DNA of 64,000 bases, taken from positions 1,984,001 through 2,048,000 of the forward strand of contig OZ251218.1 in NCBI GenBank assembly GCA_965240365.1, written 5' to 3'. The notes beneath the pieces are model-generated. The model was given only the letters and a program-made list of their open reading frames with translations, was not told the DNA's origin and made no database searches. The position numbers and the translations under genes were made by a program. This DNA comes from G965240365 sp965240365 (lineage in GTDB: Bacteria; Pseudomonadota; Gammaproteobacteria; Eutrophobiales; Eutrophobiaceae). Positions 16,658 through 25,444 of this stretch are shown here, piece after piece (within the stretch, counting starts at the first letter, position 1; each line of letters starts with the position of its first letter).

Positions 16658-17404
16658 TCATTTCGCCTGCTCAATATAACTTTGCACCCGTGAAAATCTG
16701 AAGCCCTGATCGTCATGGATCAGCAGGCAATCCCGTTCATACCAATCGCCTAACACGATGCGTCTCGCGCTGGCTTCATTCAGCTTGAAGTCGTGCATGG
16801 CCTGGCGGTGGGTGTGCCCATGCACGAGCGTGTTGACGGCATATTTGCGCATCGTCCCGGTGACGGCCGCCGGGCTGACATCGGTGATATAGACTTCTTT
16901 TTTCTTCAATGCCTCGACAGTGCGGGCGCGGACGCCGTGGGCAATGCGCTTGCGCAGGGCCAGCGGCAACAGGGCATAAATGCGCTTAACGGCCGGATGA
17001 GTGATAAAACGCCGCCATTTCTGGTAGCTGACATCGTCCGTGCAGAGGGTGTCGCCGTGCATCAGCAATATTTTCTCGCCGGCCAGCATAAGCTCATGCG
17101 GATCGGTGATGAATTCACAACCGCTGGCCTCGGCAAAGGCCCGGTCCAGGTGAAAATCCCGGTTACCGCGCATGAGATAGAGACGGGTATGCGGGCAGGC
17201 CGAATAGTCTTTTAATATCGCCATGATCTCAAGATTCAGCGGGTTTTGATCATCAATCCCCACCCAGAAATCATCGAACAGGTCGCCCAGGATATAAAAG
17301 GCCCGCGCCGCCCGCGCCGGGCCGGCCATAAGCTCGCGGAACAGGCCGAGCTTGGCGGGCCGGGCGCTGTTGAGATGTAGATCGGAAACAAACAGTATGG
17401 TCAT
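16658..17404 (-). CDS. lpxH: UDP-2,3-diacylglucosamine diphosphatase
   Basis: A 248-residue calcineurin-like phosphoesterase that hydrolyses UDP-2,3-diacylglucosamine to lipid X in lipid A synthesis at the inner membrane. All metal motifs are present: FVSDLHLNSARP (residues 5-16), GDLFDDFWVG, MRGNRDF, LLMHGDTLC and VNTLVHGHTHRQAMH. The length is normal. In gammaproteobacteria it is often next to cysS, which is also the neighbour here, transcribed divergently. Confidence 0.96.
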   Translation of the reverse strand: MTILFVSDLHLNSARPAKLGLFRELMAGPARAARAFYILGDLFDDFWVGIDDQNPLNLEIMAILKDYSACPHTRLYLMRGNRDFHLDRAFAEASGCEFITDPHELMLAGEKILLMHGDTLCTDDVSYQKWRRFITHPAVKRIYALLPLALRKRIAHGVRARTVEALKKKEVYITDVSPAAVTGTMRKYAVNTLVHGHTHRQAMHDFKLNEASARRIVLGDWYERDCLLIHDDQGFRFSRVQSYIEQAK

Positions 17405-17831
17405 TGTTCAGGGCGGCCCCGGCGGGTGCGCGAGGCCGCGTCAATGCAATAAAAAAGCGCAGTGTACCGCAGGAAGCGCGTTCCCGCGAACACGGGAAGC
17501 CCGTCGGGATGGATTGTCATTCCCGCGAAAGCGCGCCTACAGGATGCCCTGTCCATAAATGACGATGGGGTGTTGTCCTGGCTTTACTTCATTTGGGCCG
17601 TGCCTTGCCTGCAAAAGACCAACCAAAACAACACATAATCTGCGTTAACCTGGCTGCATAAGGCAGGTCTGCGTAATCTGCGGATTATATGCCTGCCTGA
17701 TTCGTCTGATTAAGTATTAAACCTGGACAGCGCGCTTCCGCCAGACTGACGAAGCATGTATGATCCGCAGCCATAAATAACCGGCCCCCGCGCCGTTCGA
17801 CTCGCGCTCAAACCTCAAAATAATTCACCAC
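17405..17831. other. Gene-free stretch with repeat debris
   Basis: No gene is supported between lpxH and cysS. The stretch holds fragments of the dispersed repeats (CATTCCCGCGAAAGCGCG; TACAGGATGCCCTGTCC; AAAGACCAACCAAAACAACAC, also found near 32620) and must carry the divergent promoters. Confidence 0.6.
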
Positions 17832-19217
17832 ATGCTAAAGATTTATAACAGCCTGAGCCGGCAAAAGGAAACATTCAAACCCATCGTCCCCGGAAAAATA
17901 CGCATGTATGTCTGCGGCATGACGGTCTATGATTTTTGTCATATCGGGCACGCGCGGGTCATGGTCGTGTTCGATATGATCAGCCGCTACCTCAGAAGCC
18001 AGGGTTTAGACGTGCTTTATGTCAGAAATATCACCGATATTGACGACAAGATCATCGACCGCGCCCGGCAAAACAATGAAGCCGTCGCCGGGCTGACCGA
18101 ACGTTTTATCGAGGCAATGAACCAGGACGCCGAGGCCCTCGGGGTATTGCCGCCCGACCTTGAACCCAGGGCCACCGCGCATATCGCGGAAATCATTGCG
18201 ATGATAACGGCGCTCATGGATAGAGGCCATGCCTACCTCGGCGGCAACAAGGATGTCTATTTTGATGTCAGTTCGTTCAAGGATTACGGCGGCCTGTCCG
18301 GGAAAAACACCGCCGAATTGCGCGCGGGTGAACGGGTCGAGGTGCGGGAAGAAAAAAATGACCCGCTTGATTTTGCGCTCTGGAAGGCCGCAAAGGAAGG
18401 CGAACCCAGTTGGCCATCGCCCTGGGGCAGGGGCCGGCCCGGCTGGCATATCGAATGCTCCGCTATGGCGACGCACTGCCTCGGCAACCATTTCGATATT
18501 CACGGCGGCGGCCAGGATTTGCAATTCCCGCACCATGAAAATGAAATTGCCCAGTCGGTCTGCGCGAACGGTCAGGGCTTTGCCAATGTCTGGATGCACA
18601 ACGGCTTTGTGCGCGTGGCCGAAGAAAAAATGTCGAAGTCGCTGGGTAATTTTTTTACCGTCAGGGAAGTGCTGCAAAGCTACCGGCCGGAAACGCTGCG
18701 CTTTTTTATCCTGGCCAGCCACTACCGCAGCCCGCTCAACTACTCAAACGAAAACCTCGATGAGGCCCAGGCGGCGCTCGGCCGGCTTTATACCGCGTTA
18801 AGAGACAGCAAGCGGGCTGACGGGGCCGAATTGATCGGCGATGATATGGCCGCGTTTCAATCATACATGGATGACGACTTCAATACGCCCAGGGCCATTG
18901 CCCTCTTGCACAAGATTGCCAAAGACCTGAACAAGACGGAAGACAAATCATCCCGCGAGGCCCGCTCACTCGCGGCGACATTAAGGCGCCTGGGCGCGGT
19001 GCTGGGTTTGTTGCAGGCCGAGCCGCAGGACTTCCTGCAAGGCAAGGCGGACGCGGGCGCCGCGGATAGCGAAATGATCGAGCAACTGATACAGGCGCGC
19101 GGCAAGGCAAAGGCGGCCAGGGCGTATCAAGAGGCGGACGCCATCCGGGCGCAATTAACGGCGCTCGGCATCAGCCTGGAAGACACGCCCAATGGCACGA
19201 TCTGGCGGCGTAACTGA
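17832..19217 (+). CDS. cysS: Cysteinyl-tRNA synthetase
   Basis: A 461-residue class I synthetase that charges tRNA-Cys. The zinc and ATP site residues are visible: MYVCGMTVYDFCHIGHAR (first zinc Cys and the HIGH motif), GWHIECSAMA, HHENE and EEKMSKSLGNFF (KMSKS). The C-terminal anticodon domain ends at NGTIWRRN. Length matches the E. coli enzyme. Confidence 0.98.
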   Translation: MLKIYNSLSRQKETFKPIVPGKIRMYVCGMTVYDFCHIGHARVMVVFDMISRYLRSQGLDVLYVRNITDIDDKIIDRARQNNEAVAGLTERFIEAMNQDAEALGVLPPDLEPRATAHIAEIIAMITALMDRGHAYLGGNKDVYFDVSSFKDYGGLSGKNTAELRAGERVEVREEKNDPLDFALWKAAKEGEPSWPSPWGRGRPGWHIECSAMATHCLGNHFDIHGGGQDLQFPHHENEIAQSVCANGQGFANVWMHNGFVRVAEEKMSKSLGNFFTVREVLQSYRPETLRFFILASHYRSPLNYSNENLDEAQAALGRLYTALRDSKRADGAELIGDDMAAFQSYMDDDFNTPRAIALLHKIAKDLNKTEDKSSREARSLAATLRRLGAVLGLLQAEPQDFLQGKADAGAADSEMIEQLIQARGKAKAARAYQEADAIRAQLTALGISLEDTPNGTIWRRN

Positions 19218-19379
19218 TTGATTATTAAAATGAAAAAAGGCTTGTCCGCCGTGGGTGTTCCTGTTTCGGTGTACAGGTTCAGACAGAAGTGAGGCTTTTC
19301 TGAGAGAGTATGCAGGCTGCCGAGATGCGTCTATCTCGTACATCGTCACTTCACCCCTGCCCGCAACAGGCAGACAGGA

Positions 19380-19680
19380 TGACGGAAAGCTAAAACAGGA
19401 CGTAGGTGGTAGAGCCGCGTCTGGAACGAACGGCCGAGGAATCCACGCCTCGTCATTCCGCGAAAGGAATCCAGGCCTGCCTGCTACAGGCAGGTAGCGG
19501 GGCGGCACCTGCCTCAGTGGGTTGGCCGGAATGGATGGATTCAGAATTGTCATTCCCGCTTATGCGGGAATGTATTGCATAAACCACTGGATTCCAGCTT
19601 TCGCCGGAATGACGATGAGGGTGTTGCTTTGACTTTACGCCATTCCGGCCTGCTGCAATACAACTTCCTGTCCATAAATC
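19380..19680. repeat. Repeat cluster before the tRNA genes
   Basis: It contains a GTAGGTGGTAGAGC block (about 19401-19440), an attcc-type pair (about 19550-19615) and CTGCCTG/CAGGCAG palindromes (about 19477-19497 and 19776-19793). No gene is supported between cysS and tRNA-Pro (19218-19802). Confidence 0.7.
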
Positions 19681-19802
19681 AGGCAGCCCTGAATTGTACC
19701 TCATAAGTATTGAACCCGGACACGGCATTGACGGGGTCGAATGGCGCGCGTATCATCACACGCCCTGTTGCGGCCTGCCTGCTACAGGCAGGCTTGAGGA
19801 TG

Positions 19803-19879
19803 CGGGGCATAGCGCAGTCTGGTAGCGCATCTGCTTTGGGAGCAGAGGGTCGGGGGTTCAAATCCCTCTGCCCCGACCA
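19803..19879 (+). tRNA. tRNA-Pro (UGG anticodon)
   Basis: A 77-nt cloverleaf with encoded CCA. The acceptor CGGGGCA pairs with TGCCCCG, the anticodon loop is TTTGGGA (anticodon TGG), and the T-arm is GGGGGTTCAAATCCC. First of four clustered tRNAs. Confidence 0.97.
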
Positions 19880-19902
19880 TTTTTCATCAGGCAGGCTTGA
19901 AT

Positions 19903-19979
19903 GCGCCTGTAGCTCAACTGGATAGAGCATCGGCCTTCTAAGCCGGGGGTTAGAGGTTCGAGTCCTCTCAGGCGCGCCA
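19903..19979 (+). tRNA. tRNA-Arg (UCU anticodon)
   Basis: A 77-nt cloverleaf with encoded CCA. GCGCCTG pairs with CAGGCGC, the anticodon loop is CTTCTAA (anticodon TCT), and the T-arm is AGAGGTTCGAGTCCTCT. Confidence 0.97.
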
Positions 19980-20012
19980 CGAACGGCCGGCAACAGATAA
20001 ACTTATACTAAT

Positions 20013-20089
20013 GGTGGCTGTAGCTCAGTTGGTAGAGCCCCGGTTTGTGGTACCGGTCGTCGCGGGTTCGAATCCCGTCAGTCACCCCA
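20013..20089 (+). tRNA. tRNA-His (GUG anticodon)
   Basis: A 77-nt cloverleaf including the extra G at -1 and encoded CCA. GTGGCTG pairs with CAGTCAC, the anticodon is GTG in the loop TTGTGGT, and discriminator C faces G-1, the tRNA-His identity pair. Confidence 0.97.
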
Positions 20090-20098
20090 TTTACAAAC

Positions 20099-20171
20099 GG
20101 GCCGTTAGCTCAGCCGGTAGAGCAGGGGACTCTTAATCCCAAGGTCATAGGTTCGATCCCTATACGGCCCA
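20099..20171 (+). tRNA. tRNA-Lys (CUU anticodon), CCA not encoded
   Basis: A 73-nt cloverleaf: GGGCCGT with ACGGCCC, anticodon loop CTCTTAA (anticodon CTT), T-arm ATAGGTTCGATCCCTAT. After discriminator A the DNA reads TCA, not CCA, so CCA must be added by the tRNA nucleotidyltransferase, unlike the three preceding tRNAs. It marks the border of the restriction island. Confidence 0.92.
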
Positions 20172-20272
20172 TCAATTAAAAACACGCAACGGGGGCTTTT
20201 AGCTTCCTTGAATTAAAACTCTCCGCCCTAACTATCGCACTGCCGGTTTCATAACCTGCACGCCTGAAAAAA

Positions 20273-23200
20273 TCAATCCGGCGCCTCGCTCCATCCATGA
20301 CAAAGCGCTTCCGCCTGCTCGATCACCAGTTCCGTTGCGGCCTGTCGCAGGTCGGGCGGATAGCCGTATTGGCGGAGTATTCTTTTTACCATCACGCGGA
20401 TTTGCGCGCGCACATTCTCGCGCAGGGTCCAGTCAATCGAAACGCTGTTTTTCACCCGTTTTACCAGTAATTGCGCGATCATGCGAAGCTGCTCGTCGCC
20501 CATCAGTTCCTTTGCGCTGCCGTTGTCGGCCAGCGCATCGTAGAACGCGATCTCATCTTCATTCAGCCCCAGGCGTTCCCCGCGCTGGCTGGATTCCCGC
20601 ATTTCGCGCGCCAGGTCAATCAGTTCTTGAATAATCGCCGCCGCCTCGATCGCCCGGTTCCGATACTTGCTTATCGCCGCCTGAAGCATATCGGCAAACG
20701 AACGGGCCTGAACCACGTTCTTTTTCGAGCGGGCCTTTATCTCATCGTTAAGCAGCTTTCGCAGAAGCTCAACGGCCAGATTCTTCTGTGGCAGGGCCTT
20801 CACTTCCGCGAGGAAATCATCCGAGAGAATGGAAATGTCCGGTTTGTCCACACCCGCGGCCGCAAAGATATCCTCTACCTGATTGGAAGAGATCGCCTGC
20901 GACACAAGCTGCTTGATTGCCGAGTCAATTTCGTGGGGCGTTTGGCCCCGCGCATCGCCCGTCGCCTTAAGCAGCGCGGCGCGCGCTTCCTGAAAGAAGC
21001 CGACTTCATCACGAATGCGCAGGGCCGCTTTATGCGGCACGGCCAGGGCAAAGGCTTTGGTGAGCAGCGACACCGCAGAGAGGAAGCGTTTTTTCCCATT
21101 CTCCAGTCCAAGAATAAATTCCATGGCCCGGGAGATTCCCGTTATCCTGTTGGCCGGCACATCCGCAATCACCGCGCGGTAGTCGAAGCCGTGCAGCATA
21201 TCGCGCACTATTTCGTACTTTTCCATGAGCGCCGAGACCGCCTTTTCCTGATCGATCGTGGTTTCGCCTTTGCCGCCGCCGGCGGTGTAGTCGGCCAGGG
21301 CCTTTTTCAGTGAATCCGCCAGACCGATATAGTCCACCACCAGCCCGCCGGGCTTGTTGCGGAACACGCGGTTCACCCGGGCAATGGCCTGCATGAGGTT
21401 ATGCCCGCCCATCGGCTTGTCGATGTACATGGTGTGCATACTCGGGCAATCGAAACCGGTAAGCCACATATCCCGGACAATCACCAGCTTGAGGCTGTCT
21501 TCCGGGTCTTTGAAGCGTCTGGCCAGGGCTTCGCGGCCGTTTTTGGTACGGATATGAGGCCGCCATTCAATCCGATCCGAAGCGGAACCGGACATCACGA
21601 TTTTCAGGGCGCCTTCTGAGTCTTTTTCGCTGTGCCATTCGGGCCTGATTTCCTGAATGGCCTTGTAAAGATCGACGCAGATGCGCCGGCTCATAGCAAC
21701 GATCATCGCCTTGCCGTCCATCACTTCCAGCCGTTTCTCAAAATGCGCCACCAGATCGGAGGTAACCCGGCGAATCCGCTCATCGGCGCCCACCAGGGCT
21801 TCGAGCGCCGCCCATCTGGTTTTGAGTTTCTGTTTCTCCGCTTCCTCTTCCGCCTCGGTTATGCGTTCAAACTCGGGATCGAGCCGGTCGAGTTGGGCCT
21901 CGCTCAATTCGATTGGCGCCAAGCGGCTTTCATAGTAAATACGGACTGTCGCGCCGTCCTCAACGGCGCGCAGAATATCGTAGGTGTCGATATAGTCACC
22001 AAAAACAGCGGGCGTATTCCTGTCATGGCTTTCGATAGGGGTGCCGGTGAAGCCGATAAAAGACGCATTGGGCAGGGCATCGTGCAGGCGCCGGGCAAAA
22101 CCGTCGATAAAATCGTATTGACTGCGGTGCGCCTCGTCGGCGATCACCACGATGTTGCTGCGATCCGAGAGCACGGGATGAGAATCGCCGCGCTCTTCAG
22201 GCATGAACTTTTGAATCGTGCTAAAAACCACCCCGCCGGCGGCAACGCTGAGCAGTTCCTTCATATTTGCCCGGCTCCCGGCCTGAGCCGGACGCTGGCG
22301 CAGCAGGTCCCGGCAGCCCGCGAAAGTGCCGAACAACTGATCATCAAGATCGTTACGATCGGTAATCACCACCAAAGTCGGATTACGCATATCGGGATAA
22401 CGCACCACCTTGCCGGCGTAAAAAGCCATGGAAAGACTCTTGCCGCTGCCCTGCGTATGCCAGACAACGCCGATCTTCCGGCCGTCAAAATGTTTCGATC
22501 CCTTGCCTCGCGCGGGAGCGCCTTCCCGTATCTTTAAAGGGTTCTGCTCGGCCGGAAAGCGGCCCAGCAAACGCCCGGGATCGGCATCAATGCCGCAGGC
22601 GGACAGCGTGCAGGCCAGGGCCTTGTTCACCGCCCAATACTGATGATAAGCCGCCCCTATCTTGGTCAACTCGGAACCGTCGTCCTTAAAAACGATAAAG
22701 TTCAGGATGTAATCGAGAAAGCGGCGGCGATCAAAGAGCCCCCTCACCAGCGTTGCCAGTTCGGTATTGTCCCGCGCCGTGACTTGACTGGGATCCTCGC
22801 CATCACCCTGGCGCAGCGTTTCCAGTTCGGGATTGCCCCGCGCCGCGACCTCTTCACCCGAGACCGTCCGCCAGGGCATAAAGCGGTCCCATCCGCTGGT
22901 GAGCGTTCCGGCCCGCGCCTGATACCCGTCGGAGATTACCAGCAGTTCGTTGGTGGCAAAGAGCGTGGGAATGTCGTTCTTGTAGGTTTGAAGCTGATAG
23001 AACGCCTGGCTGATGGTGGCGTTCTCACTACTCGGCTTCTTCAACTCGATAACGGCCAGCGGCAAACCGTTCAGGTAGAGCACAACATCCGCCCGGCGGT
23101 TCACCTCGGGCCGCCCGGCGGCCGGTTTTTCAATAACGGTAAGCTGATTCAGGGCCAGCCAGTCGTTGTTTTCGATATCCTCAATATCCGCCAGAAACAC

Positions 23201-23542
23201 TTTCAGATGTTTTACGCCGCCGTATTCATCCTTTGAAGTGACTTCAACATCAATCCCATCGGTTAAACAGCGGTGAAAGTTTCGGTTGTTGATGACCAAA
23301 TCAGGGGAATCGGCCGCCGAGAGCTTTTTCACCGCCTCGTCTATGCCAGAGGCGGGAACATCGGGGTTTATCCGTTCCAGCGCGCCGCGGAGGCGTTCTT
23401 TTAGGATAACCTCGGAGTAGTCCGGGCGTTCGGCATTCGGCGAGTCCGGGGCGATGTCCAGGCCGTGAATCCTGCTCCATCCCAGTTCTTCAAACCAGCC
23501 GAGGCAGATTTCTTCAAGGTCGGCTTCGCTGATGCCTGTCAT
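20273..23542 (-). CDS. hsdR: Type I restriction enzyme, R subunit
   Basis: A 1089-residue HsdR, the translocase-nuclease of a type I restriction-modification complex. The N-terminal nuclease has the PD-(D/E)xK signature ADVVLYLNGLPLAVIELKKP (about 150-170). Helicase motifs follow: Walker A HTQGSGKS (about 360), Walker B DEAHRSQYD (about 467), FTGTPI, and MIVAMSRR and IARVNRVFRNKPGG in RecA domain 2. The C-terminal helical part is complete. Between nuclease and helicase is a small internal duplication (RGNPELETLRQ and RDNTELATLVR, about 11 residues each). It is last in the leftward island, separated from hsdM/hsdS by AlbA_2 genes and fragments. Confidence 0.95.
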   Translation of the reverse strand: MTGISEADLEEICLGWFEELGWSRIHGLDIAPDSPNAERPDYSEVILKERLRGALERINPDVPASGIDEAVKKLSAADSPDLVINNRNFHRCLTDGIDVEVTSKDEYGGVKHLKVFLADIEDIENNDWLALNQLTVIEKPAAGRPEVNRRADVVLYLNGLPLAVIELKKPSSENATISQAFYQLQTYKNDIPTLFATNELLVISDGYQARAGTLTSGWDRFMPWRTVSGEEVAARGNPELETLRQGDGEDPSQVTARDNTELATLVRGLFDRRRFLDYILNFIVFKDDGSELTKIGAAYHQYWAVNKALACTLSACGIDADPGRLLGRFPAEQNPLKIREGAPARGKGSKHFDGRKIGVVWHTQGSGKSLSMAFYAGKVVRYPDMRNPTLVVITDRNDLDDQLFGTFAGCRDLLRQRPAQAGSRANMKELLSVAAGGVVFSTIQKFMPEERGDSHPVLSDRSNIVVIADEAHRSQYDFIDGFARRLHDALPNASFIGFTGTPIESHDRNTPAVFGDYIDTYDILRAVEDGATVRIYYESRLAPIELSEAQLDRLDPEFERITEAEEEAEKQKLKTRWAALEALVGADERIRRVTSDLVAHFEKRLEVMDGKAMIVAMSRRICVDLYKAIQEIRPEWHSEKDSEGALKIVMSGSASDRIEWRPHIRTKNGREALARRFKDPEDSLKLVIVRDMWLTGFDCPSMHTMYIDKPMGGHNLMQAIARVNRVFRNKPGGLVVDYIGLADSLKKALADYTAGGGKGETTIDQEKAVSALMEKYEIVRDMLHGFDYRAVIADVPANRITGISRAMEFILGLENGKKRFLSAVSLLTKAFALAVPHKAALRIRDEVGFFQEARAALLKATGDARGQTPHEIDSAIKQLVSQAISSNQVEDIFAAAGVDKPDISILSDDFLAEVKALPQKNLAVELLRKLLNDEIKARSKKNVVQARSFADMLQAAISKYRNRAIEAAAIIQELIDLAREMRESSQRGERLGLNEDEIAFYDALADNGSAKELMGDEQLRMIAQLLVKRVKNSVSIDWTLRENVRAQIRVMVKRILRQYGYPPDLRQAATELVIEQAEALCHGWSEAPD

Positions 23543-23609
23543 AACTTAAACCGGTTTGTCATGTCTTTATTCGCTCCCGCAAGGAGGCGTTTATCCGCGG
23601 TTCTCTCAA

Positions 23610-24233
23610 TCATTCAATGACCTGCCAGTGTCCACGTGTACCGCCAATGCGTTTTATCTGTTTCCCTTCCCGCAATTGCCTGATATGTTTCTCGGCGGCC
23701 GTTATGCTGATTTTTAACATCCCGGCGAGTTGCGCCGCTGAGATTTTTGGATTTTTTTTCATTTCAGCAAGGATGCTCTCTTTGGTATTACCCAACCGAT
23801 TACCCGACCTATTACCTAACCTATTACCCAACCGATTACCCAATCCCTCTGAATCTTTCCGGTTCAGGCTTTTTATCAGCTCAACCGCGATACCGCCGGT
23901 TCTTTCAATAATGGCGGGAGAGGAAAGCCCCGCCTGTTCACAGGCATCGGTGATTTTCTGGACACCGCGCCCCCAGGAATCAATATACCCGGCCCGGTAG
24001 CAGACCTCCGCGATCAACGGATTGCGCGGGATGGATTCGTGGCCCTGAAACAACTTCTCAATCGTCAATTCCACCGGCAATCCGCCCGCGTTCCAGAGAG
24101 ACAGGCGATCATCAAATTTGCCAATATAAATACGGCCACCCTGAGCATTGGCAAAACCGCAGATTGATTTCAAATGTTCATCCTGCCAGCGTTGTTTCCA
24201 CTCGATATTTTGCGATTCTTTTTCGTTAAGCAT
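23610..24233 (-). pseudogene. Internally deleted AlbA_2/ATPase-family protein
   Basis: A 207-codon frame joining two parts of a longer protein. Residues 1-38 (MLNEKESQNIEWKQRWQDEH onward to IYIGK) are identical to the start of the fragment at 25007-25378 and belong to the Schlafen AlbA_2 domain. The frame then jumps directly to the HATPase_c_4 part (LSLWNAGGLP, RNPLIAEVCYRAGYIDSWGRG) and a winged helix (SAAQLAGMLKISITAAEKHI). About 200-300 residues normally between are missing. A GNRLGNRSGNRLGN linker shows codon-level repetition. The frame is open, so a shortened protein could be made. Confidence 0.7.
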
Positions 24234-24294
24234 GGGGTTTAATTAACCACGGATCTGTCTGTTGCAGGCAGGCGTTCATCTGCGGCCCTCTCAA

Positions 24295-24678
24295 TCATCC
24301 AATGACCTGCCAGTGTCCACCTCGCTTTGGGCCTTTTCTTTCAATAAATCCCGCTTTTTTCAGTTTGGCAATGTAGTTTTCTACAGTTCTGCTCGTCTTT
24401 CCTAATTTATTTGCAACTTGCTCGGCCGTGAATTCTGGATGATCACATATAACCTCAAAGGCCCTTGAGATTTCAATCCCGAATTCCTTCCGAATTCGTG
24501 CCGAAATCATTCCGAAATTATCATCATTCGCTGTTTGATCAATATCTTCCAGTCTTGCCCTTTCCTCAACTACTCGATCCCAAGTTATGCCCATTTTCCC
24601 AAGCAGAAAATTATTAAGGCTCTTTTGAGTTCCGAGTGGGTTAAGCCGCATGTGGATTGAGTGTGCAGAAAATGGCAT
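24295..24678 (-). pseudogene. C-terminal fragment of an AlbA_2/ATPase-family protein
   Basis: The first 17 or so codons are unrelated. From LNNFLLGKMGITWDRVVEE the sequence looks like the segment following the AlbA_2 domain. It then skips to a winged-helix end (FTAEQVANKLGKTSRTVENY, terminating HWQVIG). The fragment at 25007-25378 stops just where this one starts (ALNN against SLNN), so both look like pieces of one gene split by the repeat cluster between them. The 3' end resembles the end of the 23610-24233 frame at both DNA and protein level. Confidence 0.65.
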
Positions 24679-24689
24679 GAGCCTGTCTG

Positions 24690-25005
24690 CGGCAGGCAGG
24701 CCGGAATGATGTAAAGCCGGAACAACACCCCCTCGTCATTCCAGCGAAAGCTGGAATCCAGTGGTTGATACAATACATTCCCGCATAAGCGGGAATGACC
24801 ATCTGAATACCTCATTCCAACCGACCCCGCTGAGTTACCTGCCACCCCGCTACCTGCCTGCAGCAGGCAGGCCTGCCTCAGGCAGGCGTGGATTCCAGCT
24901 TTCGCTGGAATGACGAAACTGTTGTCATTTTGGCCTACCTGCTGCCCGCAGGCCGTCTCCGTTCTGTCCTGGTCATCAATTATGCCAGAATTATTGCATT
25001 ACCCA
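24690..25005. repeat. Repeat cluster splitting an AlbA_2 gene
   Basis: About 320 bp of attcc-type palindromes (24735-24800, 24890-24915) and CTGCCTG/CAGGCAG palindromes (24680-24700, 24855-24890). The flanks contain an imperfect inverted pair: CTCTTTTgAgttCcGAGTGG near 24620 on the plus strand, and its close relative on the minus strand near 25020. Confidence 0.65.
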
Positions 25006-25006
25006 C

Positions 25007-25378
25007 TCAGATTTTAAAAGAGGCATTATTAAGCGCATGTCCATTGAGGATTTGATTAACTCCACCCGAACGCCAATAATAGGCGCCTCGAAACGATACC
25101 GGCACAGCAGACGGCTCAACAATAATTTCAAGATAATCTTTACTGCCGTCTTGCCGTAAATTGATAAGCGGCATCAGCCCCAGATGATCACGGATTTTAT
25201 TCGGCAAGTCCTCCAACAGCTTTTTGCTGTTTTTCAGTCCGATTATCTGGCCCGCATCGTCTTTGCCAATATAAATACGGCCGCCCTGAGCATTGGCAAA
25301 ACCGCAGATTGATTTCAAATGCTCATCCTGCCAGCGTTGTTTCCACTCGATATTTTGCGATTCTTTTTCGTTAAGCAT
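25007..25378 (-). pseudogene. N-terminal AlbA_2-domain fragment
   Basis: A 123-codon frame with a nearly complete Schlafen AlbA_2 domain: ESQNIEWKQRW, ICGFANAQGGRIYIGKDDAG, the NLRQDG strand and GAYYWRSGGVNQ. It ends at ALNNASFKI where family members continue into the next domain. The upstream 50 bases and first 38 codons are nearly identical to those at 24106-24290, showing a recent duplication. Confidence 0.7.
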
Positions 25379-25444
25379 GGGGGTTTAATTAACTACGGAT
25401 CTGCCTGTTGCAGGCAGACGTTCATCTGCGGCCCTCTCAATCAT

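Noticed and set aside
20172..20272. Attachment-site repeat of tRNA-Lys
   Set aside because: I found no second copy of the tRNA 3' end near the far end of the restriction island.
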